This document shows, one piece after another, positions 18,477 to 29,225 of a stretch of 64,000 bases of DNA. Origin of the DNA: Nocardia sp. NBC_01730 (GTDB lineage: Bacteria; Actinomycetota; Actinomycetes; Mycobacteriales; Mycobacteriaceae); the NCBI RefSeq assembly GCF_035920445.1, contig NZ_CP109162.1, positions 6,014,001-6,078,000 on the forward strand, in the 5' to 3' direction. Position 1 is the first letter of the stretch. Every line of letters begins with the position of its first letter. A program made the position numbers and the translations under genes. The notes under the pieces are model-generated. The model did not search any database. It saw only the letters and a program-made list of their open reading frames with translations, and was not told the DNA's origin.

Positions 18477-20180
18477 TCAGTGGCCGGGCGGCAGCGCGCG
18501 GCGGTTGTTGCCGGGCAGTTCGGGATTCCGCTGGCCGGCCAGTTCGTCCCTGCGGGCGGCGGTCGGCAGTCCATAGCCTGCCGCGCCGGTCGGCGGGAGA
18601 GAGGAATAGCGCGGAGGCTGGGGCGGGTAGTCCGCATCGACGACGGTGGAGGCGACGCGCTGAGCGTGCAAGACCTCGGGGGATCCCGGTGGCTGGAAGC
18701 CGACCGGAGCGCCAACGGGCTGACCGTGCGAGTCCTGTGCGTCGACGGTGACCTTGCGCGTGCGGCGCAGGGTGAAGGTGATCTCCTCGACCTCTTCGAA
18801 CGCCTGGCGCGCGGTGCGCAGCGGGTGCGTCGCGGTGTCGATCGCATTGGCGACGAACGAAGGAACAAGCGGCCGGATGAAGCGGGCCGCGGTGTCAGTG
18901 AACGGCACGGTGCCGATCAGCGGGAGCTCGAGACCCCCGCCGGTCGCGGGCACGGTGGGCACCGCCGCCGCGGTGGCAGGGATCGGTAGGTTCAGCGTCA
19001 CGACTCGCTCTTCAGACACGGAGCTGTCCTTTCGATCGTCAGCCGGTGCGGCTGGAAGTTCGGGGCGGCGCGGCGGTTCGGTGATACCGATCTCGATGCC
19101 GCCGATGGCCGCGACGATGCGGGTGCGCTGCCGTTCCCGGTCGATGGCCGTGTCCGCCTCGACGGCGAGCCGGGCGGCGGTGAGTTGCTGTTCCGCGCGC
19201 AGTGTCTCGGCCTCGGCGCGCACCTCGGCCATTCTGACCGCGATGGCCGCGTCGGCGTCGCGTTCGGCGCGGTCATGCACGGTGCGCGCCGCGTTGTGCC
19301 GGTCGAACGATGTCTCGCCGCGCCACCAGCGCAGCACCAGCGGCAGCAGGGCAAGCACCACCGCTGCCACGATGGTCAGGATGCGCAGCGGCAGTGCGTC
19401 ACGCACCGTGTACTCGTTCATCGCCTGCCAGCGCGCGCCGAGGCCGCGGTCGGCGCCATCGAAGGCGGCGGTACGTGCGCCGGCGACCGCGTTCGCGTCG
19501 TCGGCGATCCGCTGGTCGGCCGCGTCCACCCGGCCCTCGGCCGCGGCGAGCTGCTTGCGGGCGTCGTCGAGCATGTCGTTGGCGGTCTGCGCCTCGGGGC
19601 CGCGGCCGGGGACGCCGGTGATTTTGGTCTGCGGGCACTCCGGCGTCGGGTTGTACTCGCAGCGTGCGATCACCAGCGCACGGTCGATATCGGCCTGCGT
19701 CGTGGTGATCGATTGGTCCAGCGCGGCCCAGTCGGCCTTCGCCCGGTCCAGTTCGGTCTGCGCGGCGACGACCAGCGGCGCCGAATCGACCGATCGCTGG
19801 GCCTTCTCGTCCAGCAGCCGGTCGACGGTCGCGCCGAAGAGCACGACCGCGGCGATTTCAGCGATCAATCCGCCCGCCAGCACCGCGATCGCGATCCGCG
19901 CGATCAGCCCGAGCCGATCCGGTCCTCCGCTCGGCCGTGCGGTCGCGAGGGCCCGCGCGATCGCGCCCGTCAGCGCCGCGACCACCAGGGCCACCGCGAG
20001 GACGGCCCACAGCGGCCAGGTTTCGGTCGAGGCGAGGGTGAGGGCGGTAACCGCACCGGAAACCGTTGCGAACAACAGGACCACAGCGCCGGTGACGGCG
20101 TAACCGGCACGCTCGTGACGGCCGGTGATTTCGCTGCTCTGACCCCCGCCGAGCCAGGTGAACAAGCCGGTGACGGTCAT
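18477..20180 (-). CDS. DUF4407-domain membrane protein
   Basis: A 567-residue protein. The N-terminal half is DUF4407: MTVTGLFTWLGGGQSSEITG, three transmembrane helices, a helical extracytoplasmic loop rich in Ala/Asp/Gln (about residues 125-240, coiled-coil-like) with a Cys pair (RCEYNPTPECP), and a fourth helix near 265-285. A charged coiled coil then leads to a proline-rich C-terminus with no recognised domain. The function of the family is unknown. The second ATG (20180) is preferred because the first would overlap the GAGG ribosome site. It is divergent from the chorismate mutase gene. Confidence 0.8.
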   Translation of the reverse strand: MTVTGLFTWLGGGQSSEITGRHERAGYAVTGAVVLLFATVSGAVTALTLASTETWPLWAVLAVALVVAALTGAIARALATARPSGGPDRLGLIARIAIAVLAGGLIAEIAAVVLFGATVDRLLDEKAQRSVDSAPLVVAAQTELDRAKADWAALDQSITTTQADIDRALVIARCEYNPTPECPQTKITGVPGRGPEAQTANDMLDDARKQLAAAEGRVDAADQRIADDANAVAGARTAAFDGADRGLGARWQAMNEYTVRDALPLRILTIVAAVVLALLPLVLRWWRGETSFDRHNAARTVHDRAERDADAAIAVRMAEVRAEAETLRAEQQLTAARLAVEADTAIDRERQRTRIVAAIGGIEIGITEPPRRPELPAAPADDRKDSSVSEERVVTLNLPIPATAAAVPTVPATGGGLELPLIGTVPFTDTAARFIRPLVPSFVANAIDTATHPLRTARQAFEEVEEITFTLRRTRKVTVDAQDSHGQPVGAPVGFQPPGSPEVLHAQRVASTVVDADYPPQPPRYSSLPPTGAAGYGLPTAARRDELAGQRNPELPGNNRRALPPGH

Positions 20181-20230
20181 CGGAATGCACATCCTCTACG
20201 TCCCAGTCGCTTTCGCGGGCGCGGCGAAAT

Positions 20231-20259
20231 TGTCACGGATTCGTTGTGACAGCGTGACA
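20231..20259. promoter_or_regulatory. TGTCAC/GTGACA repeats in divergent promoter region
   Basis: TGTCAC at 20231-20236 pairs with GTGACA at 20246-20251, and a second GTGACA follows at 20254-20259. The cluster lies between the DUF4407 gene and the chorismate mutase gene. The direct repeat with 8-bp period resembles sites of response regulators such as MtrA; this is only a candidate. Confidence 0.35.
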
Positions 20260-20402
20260 GGCCGAGGTCCGACATACCGAGCAGGGGCGGCCGGATGTGT
20301 CCAGGCTCACAGGCCTGTGTGCGTCGCGGAGTGCGGTGGATGATTGCGCCTACTCTGACGCGGTGATTCGTTTCCGCGCGAGCGATCCCAGGAGGTCCCG
20401 AC

Positions 20403-20978
20403 ATGCGCAGAGTCGTGCTGACGATCCTCTCGGCGGCGCTGCTCGTGTGGCCCGCTAGCGCTAGCGCGTCCCCAGGCGACGAGCCGATGGACCGGTTGGT
20501 CGCGCTGGTGGTCGAGCGGCTGGATACCGCCGACGTGGTGGCGGCCGCGAAGTGGGCGGCGGCGAACGAACGCGGCATCGAGCCGACCATCGACGATCCT
20601 GCCCGCGAGGCCGAGGTCTACGACGCGATGGCCCGGTTCGGCAATAGCCGCGACTTGCCGGAGAACCGGGTGCGGCAGGTGTTCTTCGGGCAGATCGAAG
20701 CGAACAAGACGGTGCAGCGCGGGCTTATGGTGCGGTGGCGCTTCGACCCCGCCGCAGCGCCGAGTACCCCCGCCGACCTCGTGTCCGTCCGCCCGATCAT
20801 CGACCGGGTGAACATCGAGATCCTCGACGAGTTGGCCGCGCACCGGGCCGAGCTGACCGCACCGGATTGCGCGGAACGGTTGGCGCGCAGCGTCTTCGGA
20901 GTGTTCGCCGCGGGCAAGAGCGATGCGCTGCACCAGGCCGCGCTGGTGCGCGCCGCGGCTTCCCTCTGCCCGGCCTAG
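20403..20978 (+). CDS. Secreted chorismate mutase (AroQ gamma class)
   Basis: A 191-residue protein with a Sec signal peptide (RRVVLTILSAALLVWPASASA, cleavage near ASA|SPG) and an all-helical AroQ domain. Visible family residues include the helix RLVALVVERLDTADVVAAAKW, ENRVRQVFFGQIEANKTVQ and a Cys pair (C159-region/C189-region) that may form the disulfide known from the M. tuberculosis enzyme (Rv1885c). It converts chorismate to prephenate outside the cytoplasm; the biological reason is not known. The start has AGGAGG seven bases upstream. Cytoplasmic phenylalanine synthesis is represented by pheA at the other end of the window. Confidence 0.88.
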   Translation: MRRVVLTILSAALLVWPASASASPGDEPMDRLVALVVERLDTADVVAAAKWAAANERGIEPTIDDPAREAEVYDAMARFGNSRDLPENRVRQVFFGQIEANKTVQRGLMVRWRFDPAAAPSTPADLVSVRPIIDRVNIEILDELAAHRAELTAPDCAERLARSVFGVFAAGKSDALHQAALVRAAASLCPA

Positions 20979-21726
20979 GTGGTGTCCCGCCATGTGGCAC
21001 GGCGGGTCGGATCAGTGCTCGATCGGATGTGACCAACCCCACTCCATGGCATTTGCTAAGAGTGTGCCGAAAGGCATGGGCGGTAAAAGAGGCCGTACGG
21101 TCGGATCGCATTCCTGGCATGTCACACCCTGTCGGAAATATCTCATCCACCCGATCGTCGAGTTAGCCGCCGTCGAGTGGTTTGCCGCGCCCCGGGTCGG
21201 GGAAATCTTTTTCGATGCAGGTGAGGGTGGGTTCCTGACCTTCTTGCTTGGTTTCGGCCCGCTTTCGCGCGCCTGTTTCACCAGGCTGGCATCGAGTGCC
21301 ATGGTATCGATCAAGCGGTACTCGCTGCTTTACACTGGACGACGCGCACACGTGGAGGACCGCATTGAAGAAGCCCAGCTAGACCGGGTTATTAGCGCAA
21401 CCTAAGTTGGTTGGGCACCGGACCTGACTTATCGTTTGCTCTTACGCCGAACACAGAATGTCCGGCGACATCGCCCGCTCGGGCAGCCCTAGCCGGTGCT
21501 CAGCGTAGCGGGCGAGACCCCGCGCGGAGGTAAGGATCTTGTTATGGATCTGTAACCGACGAGCACCCACTACATCCCAGAAGCGGGTGGAACAACTGCA
21601 GACCTGACTGCACGCCGAAGACCATCAGCGCGGCTGGCTTCGGAACGTACGGGCGCAGTCTTGTACGGAGGCGTTCGACGAAAGGCCGTTTTTTCTTCGA
21701 AGGCCGACTTTCTTGAAGGCAGAGGC
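20979..21726. other. 750-bp intergenic region upstream of gltB
   Basis: No protein with homology is seen. A leftward frame near 21230-21314 (LDASLVKQARESGPKPSKK) looks a little transposase-like but has no further support. The part nearest gltB (21430-21700) contains GC-rich inverted segments and probably the gltB promoter and leader. I could not match it to a known riboswitch. Confidence 0.4.
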
Positions 21727-24700
21727 ATGACGCAACTTCCTGGCCACAGGTCCCCTGGACCCATCGGGCTCTACGACCCGGCGAACGAGCACGACGCCTG
21801 CGGCGTCGCATTCGTCGTCGACATGCACGGCCGACGCAGCCGCGACATCGTCGACAAGGCTATTACGGCTCTGTTGAACCTGGAGCATCGTGGTGCCGCG
21901 GGCGCCGAACCCAACAGTGGTGACGGTGCGGGCATCCTGCTCCAGATTCCGGACCGCTTCTTCCGCGCCATCGTGGACTTCGAGCTGCCGCAGGAGGGCT
22001 CCTACGCCTCCGGTATCGCCTTCCTTCCGCAGGCCCGTCGCGAAGCCGCGCGCGCCGCCTACGGTGTAGAGAAGATCGTCAAGGAAGAGGGCCTCGTGGT
22101 CCTCGGCTGGCGTGAGGTGCCGATCGACGACTCGTCGCTCGGCGCACTGTCGCGGGATGCCATGCCGACCTTCCGCCAGATCTTCATCGCCTCGCCGACC
22201 AGCGCTGCCGAGCAGTTGACGGGGATGGATCTGGAGCGTCGCGCCTACGTCGTGCGCAAGCGGGTCGAGCACGAGCTGGGATCGGCCGGTGCTGGTGAGG
22301 GCGCGGTCGGTAAGGAATCGGTCTACTTCCCGAGCCTGTCCGGGCAGACCTTCGTCTACAAGGGCATGTTCACCACGCCGCAGCTACGCGCGTTCTACCT
22401 GGACCTGCAGGACTCCCGGGTGGAGAGCGCCCTCGGCATCGTGCACTCCAGGTTCTCCACCAACACCTTCCCGTCCTGGCCGCTCGCACACCCGTTTCGC
22501 CGGGTTGCGCACAACGGTGAGATCAACACGGTCACCGGCAACGAGAACTGGATGCGCGCCCGTGAAGCGTTGCTGCGCAGCGACGTCTTCGGGATCGACT
22601 CCGCGGGCAAGAACCGGCTGGAGAAGGTCTTCCCCGTCTGTACCCCGGGGGCAAGCGACACCGCCCGGTTCGACGAGGTGCTGGAACTGCTGCATCTCGG
22701 CGGGCGCACCTTGCCCCATGCCGTGCTGATGATGATTCCCGAGGCATGGGAACGCAACGACACCATGGACCCGCAGCGGCGGGCCTTTTACGAGTACCAC
22801 TCGATGCTGATGGAGCCGTGGGACGGCCCCGCATCGGTGTGCTTCACCGACGGCACGGTCGTCGGCGCCGTGCTGGACCGCAACGGCCTGCGCCCCAGCC
22901 GCGTCTGGGTGACCGATGACGGTCTGGTCGTGATGGCCTCCGAGGTGGGCGTGCTCGACATCGACCCGTCGAAGGTGGTCAGGAAGGCTCGATTGCAGCC
23001 GGGCCGCATGTTCCTGGTCGATACCGCACAGGGCCGGATCGTCGGCGACGAGGAGATCAAGTCCCAGCTTGCCAGCGAGCACCCGTACCAGGAGTGGCTG
23101 GACGCGGGTGTATCCCGCCTCGCCGACCTGCCCGACCGCCCGCATGTGCACATGTCGCACGACCGCGTGCTGATTCGCCAGCAGATCTTCGGATACACCA
23201 CCGAGGAGCTGAACCTGCTGATCTCGCCGATGGCCAAGACCGGGCTCGAAGCGCTCGGCTCGATGGGCACCGACACCCCGATCGCGGTGCTCTCGTCCCG
23301 TCCACGCCTGCTGTTCGACTACTTCTCCCAGCTGTTCGCGCAGGTCACCAACCCACCGCTGGACGCGATCCGGGAAGAGGTCGTCACCAGCCTGAAGCGC
23401 AACATCGGCCCGGAGGCAGACCTGCTGCATCCGGGACCGGAGTCCTGCAACCAGATCGCCCTCGAGGGACCGATCCTGGACAACGACGAGCTGGCCAAGC
23501 TCGTGCACATCAACGACGACGGCTCGCACCCCGAGCTGCGCTCGGTGGTCGTCCGCGGCCTGTACCCGGTGCAGAAGGGTGGCAAGGGCCTGCGCAAGGC
23601 GCTCGAGGCGATCAACATCCAGGTGTCGGCCGCCATCGACGGCGGAGCACGGATCATCGTGCTGTCCGACCGCGAGTCCAACGAGAAGCTGGCGCCGATC
23701 CCGTCGCTGCTGCTGACCTCCTCGGTGCACCACCACCTGGTACGCGAACGCACGCGGACGATGGTCGGCCTTGTCGTGGAGGCCGGTGACGCCCGCGAGG
23801 TGCACCAGATGGCGACCCTGGTCGGCTTCGGCGCGGCCGCGATCAACCCGTACATGGCCTTCGAGACCATCGAGGACATGCTCGAACGCGGCGCGCTGGA
23901 GCTGCCGGGCAGCACCGGCGACCTCGCCGCCGACTACCGCAAGGCCGTTGCGAACTACAACAAGGCCGCGGGCAAGGGCGTGCTGAAGGTGATGTCCAAG
24001 ATGGGCATCTCCACCTTGGCCTCCTACAACGGCGCGCAGCTTTTCCAAGTGATCGGTCTGTCGCAGGAACTGGTGGACGAATACTTCACCGGCCTGCGCT
24101 CGCACCTGAACGGCGTCGACCTGGATGACCTCGCGGCCGACGTCGCCGAGCGGCACCGGGTCGCGTTCCTGGAGAACCGCAACGAGCGCGCGCATCGCGA
24201 GCTCGAGGTCGGTGGTGAATACCAGTGGCGGCGCGAGGGCGAATACCACCTGTTCAACCCGGACACGGTGTTCAAGCTGCAGCACGCGACCCGCTCCGGC
24301 CAGTATCCGATCTTCAAGGAGTACACCAAGCTGGTCGACGACCAGTCCGAGCGGCTCGCATCGCTGCGCGGTCTGTTCAAGTTCAAGGACAGGGCACGCA
24401 GCCCGATCCCGATCGATGAGGTCGAGTCCGCCGCCGAAATCGTGAAGCGGTTCTCGACCGGTGCGATGAGCTACGGTTCCATCTCGTCCGAGGCGCACGA
24501 GACCTTGGCGATCGCGATGAACCGCATGGGCGGACGATCGAACTCGGGTGAGGGCGGCGAGTCGCCGGCCCGCTACGAGCCGGAGGAGAACGGCGACTGG
24601 CGGCGCAGCGCGATCAAGCAGGTGGCCTCCGGTCGCTTCGGCGTGACCGCGCACTACCTGACCAACTGCACCGACATCCAGATCAAGATGGCGCAGGGCG

Positions 24701-26379
24701 CGAAGCCCGGTGAGGGCGGACAGCTTCCGGCGCACAAGGTGTACCCGTGGGTCGCCGAGGTGCGGCACTCCACGCCGGGCGTCGGCCTGATCTCGCCGCC
24801 GCCGCACCACGACATCTACTCGATCGAGGATCTGGCGCAGCTGATCCACGACCTGAAGAACGCGAACCCGCAGGCACGGATTCACGTGAAACTAGTCGCG
24901 GAGCCGGGTGTCGGCACCGTCGCCGCGGGCGTCTCCAAGGCGCACGCGGACGTCGTGCTGATCTCGGGCCACGACGGTGGCACCGGTGCGTCGCCGCTGA
25001 CCTCGCTCAAGCACGCGGGTGGTCCCTGGGAGCTCGGCCTGGCAGAGACCCAGCAGACGTTGCTGCTCAACGGACTTCGCGACCGGATCGTGGTGCAGGT
25101 CGACGGCCAGATGAAGACCGGCCGCGACGTGATGATCGCCGCGCTGCTCGGTGCCGAGGAGTACGGCTTCGCCACCGCGCCCCTGGTGGTTTCGGGCTGC
25201 ATCATGATGCGCGTCTGCCACCTGGACACCTGCCCCGTCGGTGTCGCGACGCAGAACCCGGTGCTGCGGGAACGCTTCACCGGTAAGCCGGAATTCGTCG
25301 AGAACTTCTTCCTGTTCATCGCCGAAGAGGTCCGCGAACTGCTGGCGAAGCTGGGCTTCCGCACGCTGGCCGAGGCCATCGGCCGGGTCGACCTGCTCGA
25401 CACCTCCAAGGCCAAGCAGCACTGGAAGGCCAGCAAGCTGGACCTGTCGCCGATCCTCGACGACGTCGAGACGGCGTTCATGTCCCAGGACCGCCGCTGC
25501 ACCAAGTCGCAGGACCACGGGCTGGACAAGGCGCTGGACCAGCAGCTGATCGCGCAGAGTCGGGACGCGCTGGAGCGGGGCCGGGCGGTGAAGTTCGAAA
25601 CCAAGATCACGAACGTGAACCGCACCGTCGGCACCATGCTCGGCCACGAGGTGACCAAGCTGTACGGTGGTGCGGGCCTGCCCGACGACACCATCGACAT
25701 CACTTTCACCGGATCGGCGGGCAACAGCTTCGGCGCCTTCGTGCCCGCGGGTATCACGTTGCGAGTGCAGGGTGACGCGAACGACTATGTCGGTAAGGGT
25801 CTTTCCGGCGGCCACCTCGTGGTGCGCCCGTCGCTGAACGCGCCCGCGGAGTTCATCGCGGAGCAGAACATCATCGCGGGCAATGTGATCCTGTTCGGCG
25901 CCACCAGTGGCCAGGCGTTCATCAACGGCGTGGTCGGCGAGCGGTTCGCCGTGCGCAACTCCGGCGCCACCGCAGTGGTCGAGGGCGTCGGAGACCACGG
26001 TTGTGAATACATGACCGGAGGTCGCGTAGTCATCCTCGGCGAGACCGGCCGCAACTTCGGCGCCGGTATGTCCGGCGGTGTCGCGTTCGTCTTCGACCCG
26101 AACGGCACTTTCGAGGCGAAGCTCAACCCCGAGCAGGCCGACGCGGTCGAGCAGCTGTCCGGTGACGATTTCACCTGGCTGCACGACATCATCACCCAGC
26201 ACCGTGACCAGACGGGTTCCGCTGCCGCCGACCGCATTCTGAGCGATTGGTCGCAGCAGGTGAACCATTTCATCAAGGTCATGCCGCGCGAATACAAGAA
26301 AGTTCTGCTCGCCATCTCCGAAGCTGAGAAGAGTGGCAAGGACGTGGACGAGGCGATTATGGAGGCGGCCCGTGGCTGA
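21727..26379 (+). CDS. gltB: Glutamate synthase (NADPH) large subunit GltB
   Basis: A 1550-residue enzyme of normal length. The N-terminal class II amidotransferase begins [16 protein letters not shown]; the Cys in DACG is the nucleophile that releases ammonia from glutamine. A central domain, the FMN-binding synthase domain (about residues 900-1270, with the 3Fe-4S cysteines in [13 protein letters not shown]) and the C-terminal beta-helix GXGXG domain follow. It makes two glutamates from glutamine and 2-oxoglutarate with GltD. The ATG at 21727 follows GGCAGAGG; an upstream frame extension lacks similarity. The distal end is involved in a 20-bp duplication with the gltD start. Confidence 0.97.
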   Translation: MTQLPGHRSPGPIGLYDPANEHDACGVAFVVDMHGRRSRDIVDKAITALLNLEHRGAAGAEPNSGDGAGILLQIPDRFFRAIVDFELPQEGSYASGIAFLPQARREAARAAYGVEKIVKEEGLVVLGWREVPIDDSSLGALSRDAMPTFRQIFIASPTSAAEQLTGMDLERRAYVVRKRVEHELGSAGAGEGAVGKESVYFPSLSGQTFVYKGMFTTPQLRAFYLDLQDSRVESALGIVHSRFSTNTFPSWPLAHPFRRVAHNGEINTVTGNENWMRAREALLRSDVFGIDSAGKNRLEKVFPVCTPGASDTARFDEVLELLHLGGRTLPHAVLMMIPEAWERNDTMDPQRRAFYEYHSMLMEPWDGPASVCFTDGTVVGAVLDRNGLRPSRVWVTDDGLVVMASEVGVLDIDPSKVVRKARLQPGRMFLVDTAQGRIVGDEEIKSQLASEHPYQEWLDAGVSRLADLPDRPHVHMSHDRVLIRQQIFGYTTEELNLLISPMAKTGLEALGSMGTDTPIAVLSSRPRLLFDYFSQLFAQVTNPPLDAIREEVVTSLKRNIGPEADLLHPGPESCNQIALEGPILDNDELAKLVHINDDGSHPELRSVVVRGLYPVQKGGKGLRKALEAINIQVSAAIDGGARIIVLSDRESNEKLAPIPSLLLTSSVHHHLVRERTRTMVGLVVEAGDAREVHQMATLVGFGAAAINPYMAFETIEDMLERGALELPGSTGDLAADYRKAVANYNKAAGKGVLKVMSKMGISTLASYNGAQLFQVIGLSQELVDEYFTGLRSHLNGVDLDDLAADVAERHRVAFLENRNERAHRELEVGGEYQWRREGEYHLFNPDTVFKLQHATRSGQYPIFKEYTKLVDDQSERLASLRGLFKFKDRARSPIPIDEVESAAEIVKRFSTGAMSYGSISSEAHETLAIAMNRMGGRSNSGEGGESPARYEPEENGDWRRSAIKQVASGRFGVTAHYLTNCTDIQIKMAQGAKPGEGGQLPAHKVYPWVAEVRHSTPGVGLISPPPHHDIYSIEDLAQLIHDLKNANPQARIHVKLVAEPGVGTVAAGVSKAHADVVLISGHDGGTGASPLTSLKHAGGPWELGLAETQQTLLLNGLRDRIVVQVDGQMKTGRDVMIAALLGAEEYGFATAPLVVSGCIMMRVCHLDTCPVGVATQNPVLRERFTGKPEFVENFFLFIAEEVRELLAKLGFRTLAEAIGRVDLLDTSKAKQHWKASKLDLSPILDDVETAFMSQDRRCTKSQDHGLDKALDQQLIAQSRDALERGRAVKFETKITNVNRTVGTMLGHEVTKLYGGAGLPDDTIDITFTGSAGNSFGAFVPAGITLRVQGDANDYVGKGLSGGHLVVRPSLNAPAEFIAEQNIIAGNVILFGATSGQAFINGVVGERFAVRNSGATAVVEGVGDHGCEYMTGGRVVILGETGRNFGAGMSGGVAFVFDPNGTFEAKLNPEQADAVEQLSGDDFTWLHDIITQHRDQTGSAAADRILSDWSQQVNHFIKVMPREYKKVLLAISEAEKSGKDVDEAIMEAARG

Positions 26380-26447
26380 CGCGAGACGCGTTCGAGAGCT
26401 GAGTTCGATGTTGAGAGGCGAGAGTACGGAGGCGGCCCGTGGCTGAC
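26361..26447 (+). repeat. 20-bp direct repeat at the gltB-gltD junction
   Basis: GGAGGCGGCCCGTGGCTGAC occurs at 26361-26380 (across the gltB stop) and at 26428-26447 (ribosome site and start of gltD), 67 bp apart. In the first copy GTGGCTGA would overlap the gltB stop, which suggests an ancestral overlapping start that was separated by a short duplication. Confidence 0.85.
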
Positions 26448-27908
26448 CCGCAGGGATTTTTGAAGCACACCTCCCGGGAGCTGCCCAAGCGGCGGCCGGT
26501 GCCGCTGCGTTTGATGGACTGGAAAGAGGTCTACGAGGAGAAATTCTCCCACCAGACCCTGCAGACCCAGGCCAGCCGTTGTATGGACTGCGGTATCCCG
26601 TTCTGTCATAACGGCTGTCCGCTGGGGAACCTGATCCCCGAGTGGAACGACCTGGTCCACAAGGGCCGCTGGCGAGAGGGCATCGACCGGCTGCATGCGA
26701 CCAACAACTTCCCGGAGTTCACCGGGCGGCTGTGCCCCGCGCCGTGCGAGGCGTCCTGCGTACTCGGCATCAACCAGGATCCGGTCACGATCAAACAGGT
26801 CGAGGTCGAGATCATCGAGAACGCCTTCGATGAAGGCTGGGTGACCCCGGTCTACCCGACCCGCCTCACCGGCAAAAAGGTCGCCGTCGTCGGTTCCGGT
26901 CCGGCCGGTCTGGCCGCCGCGCAGCAGCTGACCCGCGCCGGGCATACCGTGACCGTGTTCGAGCGAGCGGACCGCATCGGTGGTCTGCTGCGCTACGGCA
27001 TCCCGGAATTCAAGATGGAGAAGCGCTTCATCGACCGCCGTCTCGCACAGATGAAGGCGGAGGGCACCATCTTCAAGACCGGCGTGAACGTCGGGGTCGA
27101 CATCACCGCCGACCAGCTGCGCGAGCGGTTCGACGCGATTGTGCTGGCCGGTGGCGCCACCCTGGCGCGTGACCTGCCGATCCCCGGTCGCGACCTGGAC
27201 GGCATCCATCAGGCGATGGAGTTCCTGCCCTGGTCCAACCGGGTGCAACTCGGCGACGACGTCACCGATGCCGATGGCCTGCCGCCCATCCACGCGAAGG
27301 GTAAGAAGGTCGTCATCATCGGCGGTGGCGACACCGGTGCCGACTGCCTGGGCACCTCGCACCGGCAGGGCGCCGCGAGCGTGCACCAGTTCGAGATCAT
27401 GCCGCGTCCGCCCGAGGAGCGCGCCGACTCGACCCCGTGGCCGACCTACCCGCTCATATACCGGGTTTCGTCCGCGCACGAAGAGGGCGGCGAGCGGGTG
27501 TTCTCGGTGAACACGGAGCGTTTCGTCGGTGCGGACGGCAAGGTGACCGGCCTGGAGGCGCACGAGGTCACGATGGTCAACGGCCGCTTCGAGAAGGTCG
27601 AAGGCACCGACTTCACCCTCGAGGCCGACTTGGTCCTGCTCGCCATGGGGTTCGTCGGCCCAGAGAAGCCGGGCCTGCTCAATGATCTCGGCGTCGGCTA
27701 CGACCAGCGCGGCAATGTCCAGCGCGACAAGAACTGGGCGACCAACATCCCCGGCGTTTTCGTCGCGGGCGACATCGGCCGCGGCCAGTCCCTCATCGTC
27801 TGGGCCATCGCGGAAGGCCGCGCCGCGGCCGCAGGCGTCGACCGGTTCTTGGAAGGCGAAACCGCCCTTCCTGCTCCGATCACCCCCACCATGGTCGCCC
27901 AGCGCTAG
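26439..27908 (+). CDS. gltD: Glutamate synthase small subunit GltD
   Basis: A 489-residue FAD/4Fe-4S protein that passes electrons from NADPH to GltB. The N-terminus has the cluster cysteines CMDCGIPFCHNGCPLGN and CPAPCEASCVLG. The FAD motif GSGPAGLAAAQQL and the NADPH motif GGGDTGADC follow, then the C-terminal GDIGRGQSLIVWAI that closes the FAD site. The GTG at 26439 has GGAGG seven bases before it. It forms an operon with gltB; a strong hairpin follows the stop. Confidence 0.97.
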   Translation: MADPQGFLKHTSRELPKRRPVPLRLMDWKEVYEEKFSHQTLQTQASRCMDCGIPFCHNGCPLGNLIPEWNDLVHKGRWREGIDRLHATNNFPEFTGRLCPAPCEASCVLGINQDPVTIKQVEVEIIENAFDEGWVTPVYPTRLTGKKVAVVGSGPAGLAAAQQLTRAGHTVTVFERADRIGGLLRYGIPEFKMEKRFIDRRLAQMKAEGTIFKTGVNVGVDITADQLRERFDAIVLAGGATLARDLPIPGRDLDGIHQAMEFLPWSNRVQLGDDVTDADGLPPIHAKGKKVVIIGGGDTGADCLGTSHRQGAASVHQFEIMPRPPEERADSTPWPTYPLIYRVSSAHEEGGERVFSVNTERFVGADGKVTGLEAHEVTMVNGRFEKVEGTDFTLEADLVLLAMGFVGPEKPGLLNDLGVGYDQRGNVQRDKNWATNIPGVFVAGDIGRGQSLIVWAIAEGRAAAAGVDRFLEGETALPAPITPTMVAQR

Positions 27909-27929
27909 TTCCTCTCTTACCGGAGCGGA

Positions 27930-27972
27930 AACAAAGGCGCCTGCGGACAATTCGTCCACAGGCGCCTTTGTT
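27930..27972. terminator. Terminator after gltBD
   Basis: AACAAAGGCGCCTG and CAGGCGCCTTTGTT form a 14-bp stem with a further GGAC/GTCC pairing inside, 21 bases after the gltD stop, ending in TTTGTT. Confidence 0.88.
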
Positions 27973-28253
27973 CTCGGGCGACAAACGCGCTCGAAAGCTT
28001 CCGGCCGAAGGATGCCGCACGACGGAAATCGGACCATATCCGAGTGTCCGAATGGCGCTGGGGCGGTTGTGGCCTTATTGTTATCTGCGGCGTGCCGTCG
28101 ATCTCGGGATGCAGGTCGAGTCGTGCACGTCATAACGGTTGGGTGACTTGTGTTCACCTGGCGTGCACTGGAACGACACCCGTCGAGTTCAGCATGGAAC
28201 GCGGCAACTCGGCGGAGAAGTTCAACGAGGGCAAGGTTTTGGACTGGAGCAAT
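27973..28253. other. Intergenic region between gltD terminator and cutinase gene
   Basis: About 280 bases, lower in GC than the genes around it. It probably carries the cutinase promoter. An in-frame extension of the cutinase frame runs through it but has no signal peptide or homology. Confidence 0.4.
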
Positions 28254-29153
28254 ATGCAGTTGAAAAGGGTCGTCGCGGTTCTGGGTGCGTCCGCGGCAGT
28301 GATGTCCGGCTTGGTCTTCGGCAGCGGTTCGGCGAACGCGGACCCGGGATGCCCGAGCCTGTACGTGGTGGCGATCCCGGGCACTTGGGAGACCGGGCGC
28401 GACAAGACGCCGCAGCCCGGCATGCTGGCCGGCGTCACCAGAGGCCTCCCGTCCTCCACGGATGTCGACTATGTGACTTACGCCGCGACCGCCTTCCCCT
28501 GGGAGGGTGAGGTTTACGGCAACTCGAAGAAGGAAGCGGTCGACAGCGCGCGCGGCCTGATCGCGGGCATGGCGCAGCGGTGCGGCGCGACGAGGATCGC
28601 GCTCCTCGGCTACAGCCAGGGCGCGGACGCCGCCGGTGATCTCGCGGCGGAGATCGGCACCGGTCTCGGCGTCGTGTCGCCGGACCGGATGGCGGGGGTC
28701 GGCTTGATCTCCGACCCGCGTCGTTCGCCCACCGATATTCAGGTCGGCCCGGTCGCGCCCGGCGCGGGCGCAGGCGGCCCCCGGGTCGGCGGCTTCGGCT
28801 GGATCAGTGACCGCACGCGCACCATCTGCGCACTCGACGACCTCTACTGCTCGACCGCGACCGATGACTTCGTCACCCGGTTCGCTGGTTTCCTCGCCCA
28901 GGCGTCGGACGCCAACCCGGCCAACCTGTGGCGCTACCAGATCGAGGCGGGGAACATCATCGGCGACCTGATGGCCTTCGGTGGTGTTCCGGCCCTGCAG
29001 TCGCAGCTGACCGATTCGGCGAACGAGCAGCGGGCCAAGGATCTCGAGCGCTTCTACAAGTCGCATGCGCACACGCTGTACGGCAGCTACTCGGTGGGTG
29101 GCGGACAGAACGCCATCTCCTGGATGCACAACTGGATCGCAGGCATGGCCTGA
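28254..29153 (+). CDS. Secreted cutinase-family serine esterase
   Basis: A 299-residue exported esterase of the cutinase-like (Culp) family. It has a signal peptide (MQLKRVVAVLGASAAVMSGL, cleavage near ANA|DPG), the catalytic Ser in GYSQG, and a Cys-linked region around TICALDDLYCSTATDDF holding the catalytic Asp. The His is expected in the SHAHTLYGSY segment. These enzymes cleave ester bonds in cutin, lipids or cell-wall esters. A C-terminal helical extension of about 60 residues follows the catalytic core. The ATG at 28254 follows TGGAG. A strong hairpin follows the gene. Confidence 0.9.
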   Translation: MQLKRVVAVLGASAAVMSGLVFGSGSANADPGCPSLYVVAIPGTWETGRDKTPQPGMLAGVTRGLPSSTDVDYVTYAATAFPWEGEVYGNSKKEAVDSARGLIAGMAQRCGATRIALLGYSQGADAAGDLAAEIGTGLGVVSPDRMAGVGLISDPRRSPTDIQVGPVAPGAGAGGPRVGGFGWISDRTRTICALDDLYCSTATDDFVTRFAGFLAQASDANPANLWRYQIEAGNIIGDLMAFGGVPALQSQLTDSANEQRAKDLERFYKSHAHTLYGSYSVGGGQNAISWMHNWIAGMA

Positions 29154-29163
29154 TCCACGAACG

Positions 29164-29210
29164 AAACCGAAGGCCCACCTCCGTAGTACTCGGAGGTGGG
29201 CCTTCGGTTT
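29164..29210. terminator. Bidirectional terminator between convergent genes
   Basis: A 20-bp perfect stem (AAACCGAAGGCCCACCTCCG and its complement) with a 7-base TAGTACT loop and flanking A- and T-runs, between the cutinase gene and the small secreted-protein gene. Confidence 0.9.
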
Positions 29211-29225
29211 CTCGGCGGGAGAGGA

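Noticed and set aside
21430..21700. Riboswitch upstream of gltB
   Set aside because: GC-rich inverted segments exist, but no conserved core of a known class could be recognised.
22384..29129. Long leftward open frames opposite gltB and gltD (833 and 1114 codons)
   Set aside because: They mirror recognised genes on the other strand, are rich in Arg/His/Gly and have no domains.
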